Shown: one piece after another, positions 43,759-51,867 of the stretch | Numbering within the stretch: position 1 is the first letter of the stretch | Layout: each line of letters begins with the position of its first letter | NCBI GenBank assembly: GCA_902590505.1 | Contig: CACIWZ010000004.1 | Coordinates: forward strand, 1 to 64,000 | From: an uncultured Pelagibacteraceae bacterium | Lineage (GTDB): Bacteria > Pseudomonadota > Alphaproteobacteria > Pelagibacterales > Pelagibacteraceae | DNA: 64,000 nt | Direction of reading: 5' to 3' | Translations under genes and position numbers: made by a program | Notes under the pieces: generated by a model | The model's database searches: none | The model's input: the letters and a program-made list of their open reading frames with translations, nothing else | Told to the model about the DNA's origin: nothing

Positions 43759-44363
43759 CTTGAAAAAACATTAGCAATTTTTTTATCTATTTCTAGATTA
43801 AATGAAAAGGATCTTCTCTCTCCACTTGATTTAAATGGATATGCTGTGTGCATCAAATAATGTGGAAAAAGAATTACATCTCCTTCTTTGGGCTTATGAT
43901 TGTAAATGCTATCGCTTAAAAACATCTTATTTCCGTTGATGAAATCGATTGTGCCATCGATTTTTGATTTTTTATAGCCCTTTGAAACAAATTTTGGAAT
44001 TTTTAAATAACCCACACCAGATATATGTCCATCATGATAATGTATTGGGTTATATTCATTATTAAATTGTCTTACAATCCAAAAATTTTTAATTGAAATT
44101 TTCTTTACATTTTTTCCAATAGTTTTAAAGACATATTTTTTTACTTCATTAGAAATTACTTTTTCTAAATTTTTTTTTACAAAAGATTTTGGTAATTGAA
44201 ATTCTTGTTTTACCTGCCCGACTAATTTTTTTGAATAATCCAGTTTTTTTAATAAACTCTTTTTATTTAAAATTTGGTCAACTTCATTATTAATTTTTTT
44301 TATTAATTGATTGGAAAGTTTTAATTTAGCTATTTTTGGACCAAAAGGGCTTATTACTTTCAT
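43755..44363 (-). CDS. 2OG-Fe(II) oxygenase family protein
   Basis: Protein of 202 residues with a double-stranded beta-helix oxygenase core. EYNPIHYHDGHISGVGYLKI near 104-123 holds HxD-like iron ligands (His-Tyr-His-Asp), and FPHYLMHTAYPFKSSGERRS near 167-186 holds the distal His and the Arg for 2-oxoglutarate. It looks like the TIGR02466-type putative oxygenases. The substrate is unknown; it overlaps DUF2237 and sits two bases from hisI, so they may be one unit. Confidence 0.82.
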   Translation of the reverse strand: MKVISPFGPKIAKLKLSNQLIKKINNEVDQILNKKSLLKKLDYSKKLVGQVKQEFQLPKSFVKKNLEKVISNEVKKYVFKTIGKNVKKISIKNFWIVRQFNNEYNPIHYHDGHISGVGYLKIPKFVSKGYKKSKIDGTIDFINGNKMFLSDSIYNHKPKEGDVILFPHYLMHTAYPFKSSGERRSFSFNLEIDKKIANVFSR

Positions 44364-44365
44364 AA

Positions 44366-44833
44366 TTATAGCTTTGTTGGATTAGGTTGACCTTTATAAA
44401 CTTTTTCAGGATCAAATTTTTTTTCTTTTTCTTTGAATTCTAATTTTATTTCTTCAGCATTTTCAATTTTTCCTAAAGGTATTGATCTATAAAAACATGA
44501 TTTATATCCTACATGGCAACTTGCTCCGTTTCCTATATCAACTGACATCCATAATGCATCCTGATCATCATCTATTCTTAAATCAATAACTTTTTGCACA
44601 AAACCGCTTGTTTTTCCTTTGTGCCATATATCTTTTCTAGATCTACTCCAATAATGAGCTTCTTTAGTTTCAATTGTTTTTTTTAGAGCTTCCTCATTCA
44701 TGTAACCATGCATTAATAATTCACCGGAGCCACTGTCAGAGGTGGTTACTGGAATAAGTCCATCTTTATCAAATTTAGGAGATAGAAATTTTCCTTCTTC
44801 TACCTCAAATACGCTTTCTCTCTTTTTGAACAT
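44366..44833 (-). CDS. hisI: Phosphoribosyl-AMP cyclohydrolase HisI
   Basis: Histidine synthesis enzyme opening the adenine ring of PR-AMP. The start at 44833 (MFKKRESVFEVEEGKFLSPK) gives 155 residues; an ATG 14 codons upstream would add a hydrophobic stretch unlike HisI. LLMHGYMNEEALKKTIETKE near 39-58, YWSRSRKDIWHKGKTSG near 61-77, the DDDQDALWMSVDIGNGASCHVGYKSCFYRS region near 84-114 with metal-binding Asp and Cys residues are all conserved. It is a single-domain HisI without HisE, as is usual in alphaproteobacteria. Confidence 0.92.
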   Translation of the reverse strand: MFKKRESVFEVEEGKFLSPKFDKDGLIPVTTSDSGSGELLMHGYMNEEALKKTIETKEAHYWSRSRKDIWHKGKTSGFVQKVIDLRIDDDQDALWMSVDIGNGASCHVGYKSCFYRSIPLGKIENAEEIKLEFKEKEKKFDPEKVYKGQPNPTKL

Positions 44834-44907
44834 GAAGGTAAAATAATGAAAAAAAGACAAAATAGCAATTTGCATTAATCAAATATGTCCTATAAAACCT
44901 TGTAACA

Positions 44908-45516
44908 ATGAAATTAGTTAAAGAAGCAGATAAAACATCCTCAAAAAAGCCTGAAGTTTCCGATAAACAGGCAGAAGAGGCGTTTAAAACCATTCTTAAT
45001 TGGATAGGTGAAGATCCAAACAGGGAGGGTCTAGTTGAGACACCTAAGAGAGTAGTAAAAGCTTTTAAGGAATATTTTAAAGGTTATCATCAGGATGCTG
45101 AAGCTGATTTATCTAAAACATTTGGAGACGTAGAGGGTTACGACGATATGGTAGTGGAAAAAAACATAACTCTTGAAAGCCACTGCGAACATCATATGGC
45201 ACCTATAATTGGAGTTGCGCATGTCGCCTATATTCCAAATAAAAAAGTTGTAGGATTAAGCAAATTAGCAAGAACAGTAGAAATATTTTCTAAAAGACTT
45301 CAAACTCAGGAAAGACTCACAATGCAGGTTGCTAAAACTTTGATGAATTCATTGGATGCAAAAGGAGTAGCAGTTACGATCGATGCCGCCCATCAATGTA
45401 TGACCATGAGAGGTGTCAAAAAGGAGAAAGCGACAACAGTTACTAACTATTTTTTAGGCTCTTTTAGAGAAGACTTAGGTATTCAAAACAGATATTTAAG
45501 ATATATTAAAAAATAG
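44908..45516 (+). CDS. folE: GTP cyclohydrolase I FolE
   Basis: Forms dihydroneopterin triphosphate from GTP, the first step of folate synthesis. In 202 residues, zinc ligands are C93 and H96 (ESHCEHHMAPIIG) and C164 (AAHQCMTMRGVKK). NREGLVETPKRVVKAFKEYF near 38-57, YIPNKKVVGLSKLARTVEIF near 108-127 and RLQTQERLTMQVA near 130-142 are conserved. The first 25 residues are charged and poorly conserved. It starts divergently from hisI and is directly followed by acuI with no gap. Confidence 0.95.
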   Translation: MKLVKEADKTSSKKPEVSDKQAEEAFKTILNWIGEDPNREGLVETPKRVVKAFKEYFKGYHQDAEADLSKTFGDVEGYDDMVVEKNITLESHCEHHMAPIIGVAHVAYIPNKKVVGLSKLARTVEIFSKRLQTQERLTMQVAKTLMNSLDAKGVAVTIDAAHQCMTMRGVKKEKATTVTNYFLGSFREDLGIQNRYLRYIKK

Positions 45517-46518
45517 ATGTCTCAAAAATTTAAAGCTATAGTCATAGATAATCAAAACGAAAAATTTACAAGAGAAATTAAAGAAATCGACACAGGCCAT
45601 CTTAAAGATGGAAACGTTTTAGTTAAAATAGATTTTTCAAGTCTTAATTATAAAGACGCATTAATTTTAAACAATGGAGGCAAGATTGTTAGAAAATTTC
45701 CTTTCGTTCCAGGTATAGATTTTTCAGGTACTGTAGTTGAAAGTGAAGATAACAAATTTAAAAAAGACGATAAAGTAATTTTGACTGGCTTTAGGGTAGG
45801 AGAGGCTTTTTTTGGTGGTTTTGCTCAGTACGCTAAAGTTGACGCAAACTTTTTAATCAAAATACCTAAAGATTTAGATACTCATAAGTCTATGATGCTC
45901 GGCACAGCAGGTTTTACAGCTCTTCTATGTTCTTTTGCAGTTAAAGCTAAAGAAGAATTGTTGTTAGGTGAAAAAGTAAAAGATGTTTTGGTAACCGGTG
46001 CTACGGGAGGTGTTGGAAGTATTGCCGTAATGATTTTATCTAAAATGGGATATGATGTACACGCTGTTACGGGAAAAAAAGATAAAAATGATTATCTAAA
46101 AAGTTTAGGTGCAAAAAACATTATAGACAGAAAAGAATTTGAGGGAGAAAGTAAACTTCTAGAAAAAGGAGTTTGGGACGGAGTTGTTGACACTGTAGGA
46201 GGTGCTGCCTTAACAAAAATATTTGCACAAACAAAACCTGGTGGAATAGTTGCTGCATGTGGAAATGCAGGAGGAATAAAAATTAACACGAATGTAATGC
46301 CTTTTATAATAAGGGGTGTCAAATTATGGGGCATAGACTCGTCAGGTTCTTCCATAAAAAGAAGAGAGTTTGTGTGGGGAGAAGCAGCCAAATTGATTGA
46401 TTTTTCCAAAGTTAAATCATTTACTAAAGAGCTTTCGTTTGCTGAACTTTTAGATACATATCCAAAACTTTTAAAGGGCGAATTTTCTGGAAGAGCTATA
46501 GTAAATCCAAATAAATAA
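45517..46518 (+). CDS. acuI: Acryloyl-CoA reductase AcuI-like (YhdH family)
   Basis: NADPH-dependent medium-chain reductase of 333 residues. SSLNYKDALILNNGGKIVRK near 35-54, PFVPGIDFSGTVVES near 56-70, GFRVGEAFFGGFAQYAKVDA near 88-107 and the cofactor loop VTGATGGVGSIAVMILSKMG near 153-172 are typical of the YhdH/AcuI group. AcuI reduces toxic acryloyl-CoA made during DMSP breakdown in marine bacteria. GIDSSGSSIKRREFVWGEAA near 273-292 is also family-like. No other DMSP gene is adjacent, so generic enoyl-CoA or quinone detoxification is possible. Confidence 0.82.
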   Translation: MSQKFKAIVIDNQNEKFTREIKEIDTGHLKDGNVLVKIDFSSLNYKDALILNNGGKIVRKFPFVPGIDFSGTVVESEDNKFKKDDKVILTGFRVGEAFFGGFAQYAKVDANFLIKIPKDLDTHKSMMLGTAGFTALLCSFAVKAKEELLLGEKVKDVLVTGATGGVGSIAVMILSKMGYDVHAVTGKKDKNDYLKSLGAKNIIDRKEFEGESKLLEKGVWDGVVDTVGGAALTKIFAQTKPGGIVAACGNAGGIKINTNVMPFIIRGVKLWGIDSSGSSIKRREFVWGEAAKLIDFSKVKSFTKELSFAELLDTYPKLLKGEFSGRAIVNPNK

Positions 46519-46536
46519 ACTATAATCATTCAAATA

Positions 46537-47427
46537 ATGGATTGGGATAAATTAAAAATATTTCACACTGTTGCCGAGGCATCGAGTTTTACTAAAGCTT
46601 CAACTATTTTGAATTTAAGCCAATCAGCAATCAGCCGCCAAATACAGGGTTTAGAAAGCGATCTAAAAGTGCAATTATTTGAACGTCATGCAAGAGGCTT
46701 GGTTCTGACTGAAAACGGCGAGTATCTTTTTAAATCTGCCCATGAAGTTATTTCTAAGTTAAAAGATGTTGAGTCTAATTTAAGCGGTCATAAGGATAAA
46801 CTGAATGGAAAACTTGTTGTAACCACTGTAGTAAGTTTTGGGACTACATGGCTTACTCCCAGAATAAAAGAATTTATGGATTTACATCCAGGTATAGAAA
46901 TAGAATTAATTTTTGATGATAGAGAACTTGATTTATCTACTCGTGAAGCTGACGTCGCAATAAGAATGAGAAGACCTAAACAATTAAATTTAATTCAAAA
47001 AAAATTCGTAGATTTTAATTACCATATTTATGGCTCTAATGAGTATCTAGAAAAGAACGGTTATCCAAAGACGCTTAAAGATTTAGATAAACATAAGTTT
47101 ATTACTTATGGCAAAGGTGCACCTTCACCAGTTTATAATCCTGATTGGGTATTGAAAGTTGGTTCTAAGGATGGAAAAAAAAGAAGATCCTTAATGAAAG
47201 TAAATAGCGTTTACGGTTTGTTATTGGCAGTTCAAAGTGGCGTTGGTTTGGCTGCATTACCTGATTATATTGCTCATAACATAAATGGAATAACAAAAGT
47301 ATTACCAAATGAACCAGGTAAGCCTACAGAAACACATTTTGTTTATCCTTCATCTCTTAAAAATAATGCTAGACTTATGGCTTTTAGAAACTTTCTTTTT
47401 AGCAAGGTAAACGAGTGGAAATTTTAA
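46537..47427 (+). CDS. LysR family transcriptional regulator
   Basis: DNA-binding regulator of 296 residues. The N-terminal winged helix-turn-helix spans about 1-60, with FHTVAEASSFTKASTILNLS near 9-28 and QSAISRQIQGLESDLKVQLF near 29-48. The effector domain follows at about 90-290 with FGTTWLTPRIKEFMDLHPGI near 100-119 and GVGLAALPDYI near 232-242. It runs on the same strand as acuI and overlaps rseP by 13 bases. Its target is unknown; LysR genes often control nearby or divergent genes, but none is divergent here. Confidence 0.93.
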   Translation: MDWDKLKIFHTVAEASSFTKASTILNLSQSAISRQIQGLESDLKVQLFERHARGLVLTENGEYLFKSAHEVISKLKDVESNLSGHKDKLNGKLVVTTVVSFGTTWLTPRIKEFMDLHPGIEIELIFDDRELDLSTREADVAIRMRRPKQLNLIQKKFVDFNYHIYGSNEYLEKNGYPKTLKDLDKHKFITYGKGAPSPVYNPDWVLKVGSKDGKKRRSLMKVNSVYGLLLAVQSGVGLAALPDYIAHNINGITKVLPNEPGKPTETHFVYPSSLKNNARLMAFRNFLFSKVNEWKF

Positions 47428-48533
47428 TCTCATTTATAATTCCTTTTATAATACTACTCACAGTTGTAGTATTTATCCATGAATATGGCCATTATTACTA
47501 TGCAAAGAAGTACGGAGTAGGAGTAACAGATTTTTCTATTGGATTTGGTAAAGAAATATTTGGTTTCAACGATAAGTCTGGTACTCGATGGAAGTTTTGT
47601 CTTATTCCACTAGGTGGCTACGTGAAGTTTTTTGGAGATAGGAATGTGTTTAGCCAAGCCGAACAAGCTGAGCTATTGAAAAAATATAGTGAAGAAGATC
47701 AGAAAAAACTATTCGTGGTTAAACCTTTATATCAAAGATCTTTAATTGTGGCTGCAGGTCCATTCGCAAATTTCTTGCTAGCTATATTGATTTTCGCTTT
47801 TATTTATATGTTTGCTGGAAAAGATTTTACACCTGCACAAATTCAAGAAGTTCAGCTAGACAGCCCTGCTTACGAAGTTGGCATTAAATCTGGAGATATA
47901 ATTAAATCAATAAACGACAAAGAAGTTAAAAGCATTATGGAAGTGTCTGCCTTCATAAACTCCTCTTCTTCAAATATAATTGATATTGGTATTTTGAGAA
48001 ACGATAATGAATTAAACTTTTCTGTTGAGCCAAAAGTTATTAAAAGTGAGGATGCTCTGGGAAATAAAGCAAATAAAAAAATAATCGGAATTAAAATAGC
48101 TCCTTTAAATGAAGAAATAAACAGACAAAGATTGGGTCCCGCAACAGCTTTGTTCTACGCAATAAAAGAGACTTGGTTTGTAATAGATGCTTCATGGAAT
48201 TTTATTATTTCTATGTTCAAAGGCACAGGAGATACCACCCAATTAGGAGGCCCTATAAAAATAGCTAAAATTACTGGACAAGTGGCTAAACTCGGTTTTA
48301 TAGCCTTCCTAAGCATTATGGCTTATATATCTATTAGTTTAGGCTTTATAAATCTGTTACCAATCCCGATGCTAGACGGTGGACACTTAATGTTTTATGC
48401 TTTTGAGAAGGTTTTAGGCAGACCTTTAACTCAAAGAACACAAGAAGGATTTTTTCGAATCGGTCTTTTTTTACTACTTTCTCTGATGTTTTTTACAACA
48501 TTTAACGATTTAAAAGATTTAGGCTTATTTTAA
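47415..48533 (+). CDS. rseP: RseP/SpoIVFB-type site-2 metalloprotease
   Basis: Intramembrane zinc protease of 372 residues starting at a GTG inside the LysR gene. The zinc motif is HEYGH at 22-26 (VVVFIHEYGHYYYAKKYGVG), and the third ligand is in NLLPIPMLDGGHLMFY near 315-330. A PDZ-like domain with VQLDSPAYEVGIKSGDIIKS near 146-165 lies between. E. coli RseP has two PDZ domains and about 450 residues, so this is a shorter, single-PDZ form. It cleaves membrane anti-sigma factors or signal peptides in other bacteria; the substrate here is unknown. Confidence 0.92.
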   Translation: MEILISFIIPFIILLTVVVFIHEYGHYYYAKKYGVGVTDFSIGFGKEIFGFNDKSGTRWKFCLIPLGGYVKFFGDRNVFSQAEQAELLKKYSEEDQKKLFVVKPLYQRSLIVAAGPFANFLLAILIFAFIYMFAGKDFTPAQIQEVQLDSPAYEVGIKSGDIIKSINDKEVKSIMEVSAFINSSSSNIIDIGILRNDNELNFSVEPKVIKSEDALGNKANKKIIGIKIAPLNEEINRQRLGPATALFYAIKETWFVIDASWNFIISMFKGTGDTTQLGGPIKIAKITGQVAKLGFIAFLSIMAYISISLGFINLLPIPMLDGGHLMFYAFEKVLGRPLTQRTQEGFFRIGLFLLLSLMFFTTFNDLKDLGLF

Positions 48534-48675
48534 GCCATTTTTTTAATAAAATAAGTCAATAAAAACAACACTTTTAGCGCATACAATATGTTGTGTTGAT
48601 ATTTACGTGAAACACCAAAAAAATGTTGATTTTATTGGATTTTTATAGAGATTAGTAAATAACTAAGGGGCATAA

Positions 48676-48951
48676 ATGAACAAAAAACAATTAGTAGCAA
48701 AAATATCGTCCACACTGGGTCAAAGCAAAGCTGACGCTGAAAGAACCTTTGATTCAATAACGACTATTATTTTAGATGCTTTAAAGAATGACGATACTGT
48801 AAAAATAGCTGGATTTGGTACTTATAAAGTAGCAAAAAGAAAGGCTAGGGTAGGTAGAAACCCTCGAACAGGCGAGTCAATCCAAATTGCTGCATCTCAG
48901 AAAGTTAAGTTTTTACCTGCTAAAAGCTTAAAAGAAATGTTTAATAGATAA
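48676..48951 (+). CDS. hupB: HU family DNA-binding protein
   Basis: Histone-like protein of 91 residues, the standard HU length. MNKKQLVAKISSTLGQSKAD at the start, IAGFGTYKVAKRKARVGRNP near 45-64 (beta arm with Arg-Asn-Pro tip) and TGESIQIAASQKVKFLPAKS near 66-85 are fully conserved. It bends and compacts DNA as a dimer. AAGGGGCATAA precedes the ATG. A 142-base upstream gap and the long hairpin downstream mark a separate transcription unit. Confidence 0.97.
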   Translation: MNKKQLVAKISSTLGQSKADAERTFDSITTIILDALKNDDTVKIAGFGTYKVAKRKARVGRNPRTGESIQIAASQKVKFLPAKSLKEMFNR

Positions 48952-48958
48952 ACGTTTT

Positions 48959-48998
48959 ATTTAGCCCTTATTTGATAATATCAAATAAGGGCTAAACT
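48959..48998 (+). terminator. 17-bp perfect inverted repeat after hupB
   Basis: TTAGCCCTTATTTGATA (48961-48977) is perfectly repeated in inverse as TATCAAATAAGGGCTAA (48979-48995) with one base between, so a few central pairs must open. It follows hupB by nine bases. No long T run follows, so it may act as a terminator or 3' stabiliser. Confidence 0.7.
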
Positions 48999-49090
48999 AC
49001 TTGCAAAAACTGCATAGCTCAAATTAATACAATTCAATTCTTTTTCATAAGTTAAAACCCTATAACGCACGCTTAACAAGGGAGTTAGTT

Positions 49091-50383
49091 ATGAAAAAAT
49101 ACTTAGGATACTTTTTAGCAGGTACAGCCATTTACTTTGGCTTTGCTGGTCTTGGTTATGCTGAGACTACAGTGTCTGCGGAAGTACAATACATTTTTAA
49201 TACCCTATTATTTTTAATGTCAGGTTTCTTGGTCATGTGGATGGCCGCAGGTTTCGCAATGTTAGAGTCAGGATTAGTAACATCAAAATCTGTATCAGCA
49301 ATCTGTGCTAAAAACATAGGTTTATATTCAATCGCCGGAGTAATGTTCTGGTTGGTTGGATACAATTTAGCTTACGGTATTCCAGAAGGCGGATATATAG
49401 GCTCATTTACACCATGGAGTGATAATTCATCATTAGAGACAGGATATTCTGATGGTTCTGATTGGTTCTTCCAAATGGTGTTCTGTGCTACGACAATGTC
49501 AATCGTATCTGGGACGTTAGCTGAAAGAATTAAGATCTGGCCATTTTTCTTATTTGCCGCAATTTTAACTGGAATTATCTATCCAATTTCAATGGGTTGG
49601 CAATGGGGCGGAGGATGGTTATCGGTAGCTGGATTTTCAGACTTTGCTGGTTCAACATTAGTACATGCCGCTGGAGGAGCCGCAGCTCTTGCAGGTGCAA
49701 TTGTATTAGGTGCTAGAAGCGGCAGATTCTCAGGAAAAGGCGAGGCTAAACCGATGGCACCATTTGCTGCATCATCAATTCCGTTAGCAACTCTAGGAGT
49801 GTTTATACTTTGGTTAGGTTGGTTCGGATTTAATGGTGGATCTCAGTTAGCTTCTGGAACACTAGAAGATGTTTCAGCAGTTGCTACAATTTATATTAAT
49901 ACGAATTTAGCTGCAGGTGGTGGTGTATTAGCCGCTGCAACAGTATCAAGAGTTATTGGTGGAAAAACTGATGTAGTAATGATGCTTAACGGCGCAATTG
50001 CTGGATTAGTAGGTATTACCGCAGAGCCATTAACACCAAGTCCGTTAGCAGCAATCTTCATTGGAGCAATAGCAGGAGTCTTAATGTACTTCTCAACAAA
50101 ACTATTGTTCAAAATGAAAATTGATGACGTAGTTGGAGCCATCCCAGCACACTTAGTAGCTGGAGTATGGGGTACATTAGCAGTGCCATTAACAAACGGA
50201 GATGTTACTTTCGGAGCACAATTCTTAGGAACTATCTCAGTTGTGGTATTCGTATTCATAGTCTCGTTTATTGTTTTCCAAATAATCAAAAGTACAATTG
50301 GATTAAGAATAAGCAAGGAAGCTGAAAGACTAGGAACTGACAAAGCAGAAGTCGGTGTAATAGCTTACGGTATAAGAGACTAA
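49091..50383 (+). CDS. amt: Ammonium transporter Amt (first copy)
   Basis: Inner-membrane ammonium channel of 430 residues with a signal-like N-terminus (MKKYLGYFLAGTAIYFGFAG, cleavage near GYA-ET) and eleven further helices. The pore motifs FLVMWMAAGFAMLESGLVTSK near 41-61, FWLVGYNLAYG near 86-96, DFAGSTLVHAAGGAAALAGA near 189-208 with pore histidine in TLVHAAGG and the twin His region DVVGAIPAHLVAGVWGTLAV near 353-372 are intact. It has its own 3' hairpin and is followed by a second amt gene. No glnK gene lies next to it. Confidence 0.95.
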   Translation: MKKYLGYFLAGTAIYFGFAGLGYAETTVSAEVQYIFNTLLFLMSGFLVMWMAAGFAMLESGLVTSKSVSAICAKNIGLYSIAGVMFWLVGYNLAYGIPEGGYIGSFTPWSDNSSLETGYSDGSDWFFQMVFCATTMSIVSGTLAERIKIWPFFLFAAILTGIIYPISMGWQWGGGWLSVAGFSDFAGSTLVHAAGGAAALAGAIVLGARSGRFSGKGEAKPMAPFAASSIPLATLGVFILWLGWFGFNGGSQLASGTLEDVSAVATIYINTNLAAGGGVLAAATVSRVIGGKTDVVMMLNGAIAGLVGITAEPLTPSPLAAIFIGAIAGVLMYFSTKLLFKMKIDDVVGAIPAHLVAGVWGTLAVPLTNGDVTFGAQFLGTISVVVFVFIVSFIVFQIIKSTIGLRISKEAERLGTDKAEVGVIAYGIRD

Positions 50384-50417
50384 TTAAAGTTCCCTCCCTC
50401 GTTAGTTGGGAAAAATT

Positions 50418-50460
50418 ATAAGGCCTGGTTCGGATCCCCCGTCTAGGCCTTATTTATTTT
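50418..50460 (+). terminator. Terminator between the two amt genes
   Basis: ATAAGGCCT and AGGCCTTAT (from about 50418 to 50452) form a 9-bp stem with an unusually GC-rich inner loop containing GGATCCCCC, and TATTTATTTT follows. Termination of the first amt gene is likely. Confidence 0.75.
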
Positions 50461-50537
50461 ACAAGTCTCCTATGCATTTAAATCATGCTTTAAAACTCTG
50501 AAATTTGATATCAAATCTGAAAAAAAAAGGGGGAAAC

Positions 50538-51827
50538 ATGAAAAAATTAACTTTCATTTTATTAGGTTGTATTTCTGCTCTACTAATTAGCTCTCAAAGC
50601 TTTGCAGAAACTACAATGTCTCAAGAAGGACAATATATTTTTAACTCGTTAGGGTTTTATATAGGTGGAGTACTAGTAGCTTTCATGGCAGCAGGTTTCT
50701 GCATGCTTGAGAGTGGATTAGTGACCACTAAAAGTGTATCGACAATTGCCGCGAAAAATATAGGTAAATTCGCTATATGTTCACTTATATTTTTCTTAGT
50801 TGGCTATAATTTAGCTTATGGCGTGCCCGAAGGTGGTTACGTTGGCTCATTCACGATTTGGACAGACTCATCAGACGCTGAAACAGGTTATTCAGGATAC
50901 TCTGATTGGTTTTTTCAAACAATGTTTGTCTGTGCAACAGCGTCAATAGTATCTGGAGCAGTAGCAGAGAGAATTAAGATCTGGCCATTCTTTATTTTCG
51001 CAGCAATTATGGCAGGATTAATTTATCCTATTTCTATGGGCTGGCAATGGGGAGGCGGCTGGTTAGCAAGTGGCGGATTTTCAGATTTTGCAGGATCAAC
51101 ATTAGTTCATGGATGTGGAGGTGCAGCAGCACTTGCCGGGGTAATTGTTCTAGGCGCTCGAGAAGGAAGATTTGGTAAAAAAGGTGAAAAGAAATCTATG
51201 CAACCTTTTGCAGCATCAAGTATTCCATTAGTTACTCTTGGAACTTTTTTACTTTGGTTCGGTTGGTTTGGATTTAATGGTTTTAGTCAACTAGCAATGG
51301 GAACATTTGATGATGTAAATGCAATTTCTAAAATTGCTGTAAACACTCATTTAGCTGGGGCAGCTGGAACTTTCACTGGAGCGGCAATTACAAGATTAAT
51401 TGGCGGAAAAACCGATATAGTAATGATGCTTAACGGTGCATTAGCAGGACTAGTTGCCATAACAGCAGAACCTCTAACACCAGGACCAATAACAGCTATG
51501 TTTATTGGATCTATAGGAGCAATCATAATGTATTTTGGTACAAAAATGTTAGAGAGCTACGGCTTAGATGATGTAGTCGGAGCAATTCCAGTACATATGT
51601 TCGCTGGAATATTTGGAACACTAGTGGTTCCTTTAACTAACTCTGATACATCGTTTGGAACTCAATTTATTGGAACAGCTTCAGTTTGTATCTTCAGCTT
51701 TGGATTATCGTGGATTACCTTCACTTTACTCAAATCAACAATTGGATTGAGAATAAGTAAAGCTGCTGAGAAACTTGGTACTGATAAAGCAGAAGTAGGC
51801 GTTACAGCTTATTCAATTAGAGACTAA
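50538..51827 (+). CDS. amt: Ammonium transporter Amt (second copy)
   Basis: Paralogue of the preceding amt gene, 429 residues from the ATG at 50538, which sits after a strong GGGGGAAAC site; an in-frame ATG 33 bases upstream has none. The signal-like start MKKLTFILLGCISALLISSQ is followed by the same pore motifs: LVAFMAAGFCMLESGLVTTK near 43-62, LVHGCGGAAALAGVIVLGAR near 190-209, and DVVGAIPVHMFAGIFGTLVV near 352-371. Shared ends (STIGLRISK, GTDKAEVGV) show a recent duplication. Differences such as LVHGCGG versus LVHAAGG may tune affinity. Confidence 0.95.
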   Translation: MKKLTFILLGCISALLISSQSFAETTMSQEGQYIFNSLGFYIGGVLVAFMAAGFCMLESGLVTTKSVSTIAAKNIGKFAICSLIFFLVGYNLAYGVPEGGYVGSFTIWTDSSDAETGYSGYSDWFFQTMFVCATASIVSGAVAERIKIWPFFIFAAIMAGLIYPISMGWQWGGGWLASGGFSDFAGSTLVHGCGGAAALAGVIVLGAREGRFGKKGEKKSMQPFAASSIPLVTLGTFLLWFGWFGFNGFSQLAMGTFDDVNAISKIAVNTHLAGAAGTFTGAAITRLIGGKTDIVMMLNGALAGLVAITAEPLTPGPITAMFIGSIGAIIMYFGTKMLESYGLDDVVGAIPVHMFAGIFGTLVVPLTNSDTSFGTQFIGTASVCIFSFGLSWITFTLLKSTIGLRISKAAEKLGTDKAEVGVTAYSIRD

Positions 51828-51836
51828 CAAATACAG

Positions 51837-51864
51837 ATTAAGGGCTCTTAAATGAGCCCTTAAT
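51837..51864 (+). terminator. Bidirectional terminator after second amt
   Basis: ATTAAGGGCTC (51837-51847), loop TTAAAT and GAGCCCTTAAT (51854-51864) form an 11-bp stem between convergent genes, with A/T-rich flanks. Confidence 0.85.
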
Positions 51865-51867
51865 TAA

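Noticed and set aside
46092-46529. 145-codon minus-strand frame
   Set aside because: Mirror of acuI coding sequence; no start signal and no recognisable motif.
48560-48600. CAACAC/GTGTTG inverted repeat upstream of hupB as an operator
   Set aside because: Only six bases per arm with a long A/T-rich loop; too weak to separate from chance in this composition.
49891-50343. 150-codon minus-strand frame with repetitive Thr/Asn/Ala/Pro sequence
   Set aside because: Antisense to the transmembrane region of the first amt gene; such composition is the mirror of Gly/Ala/Val-rich helices.
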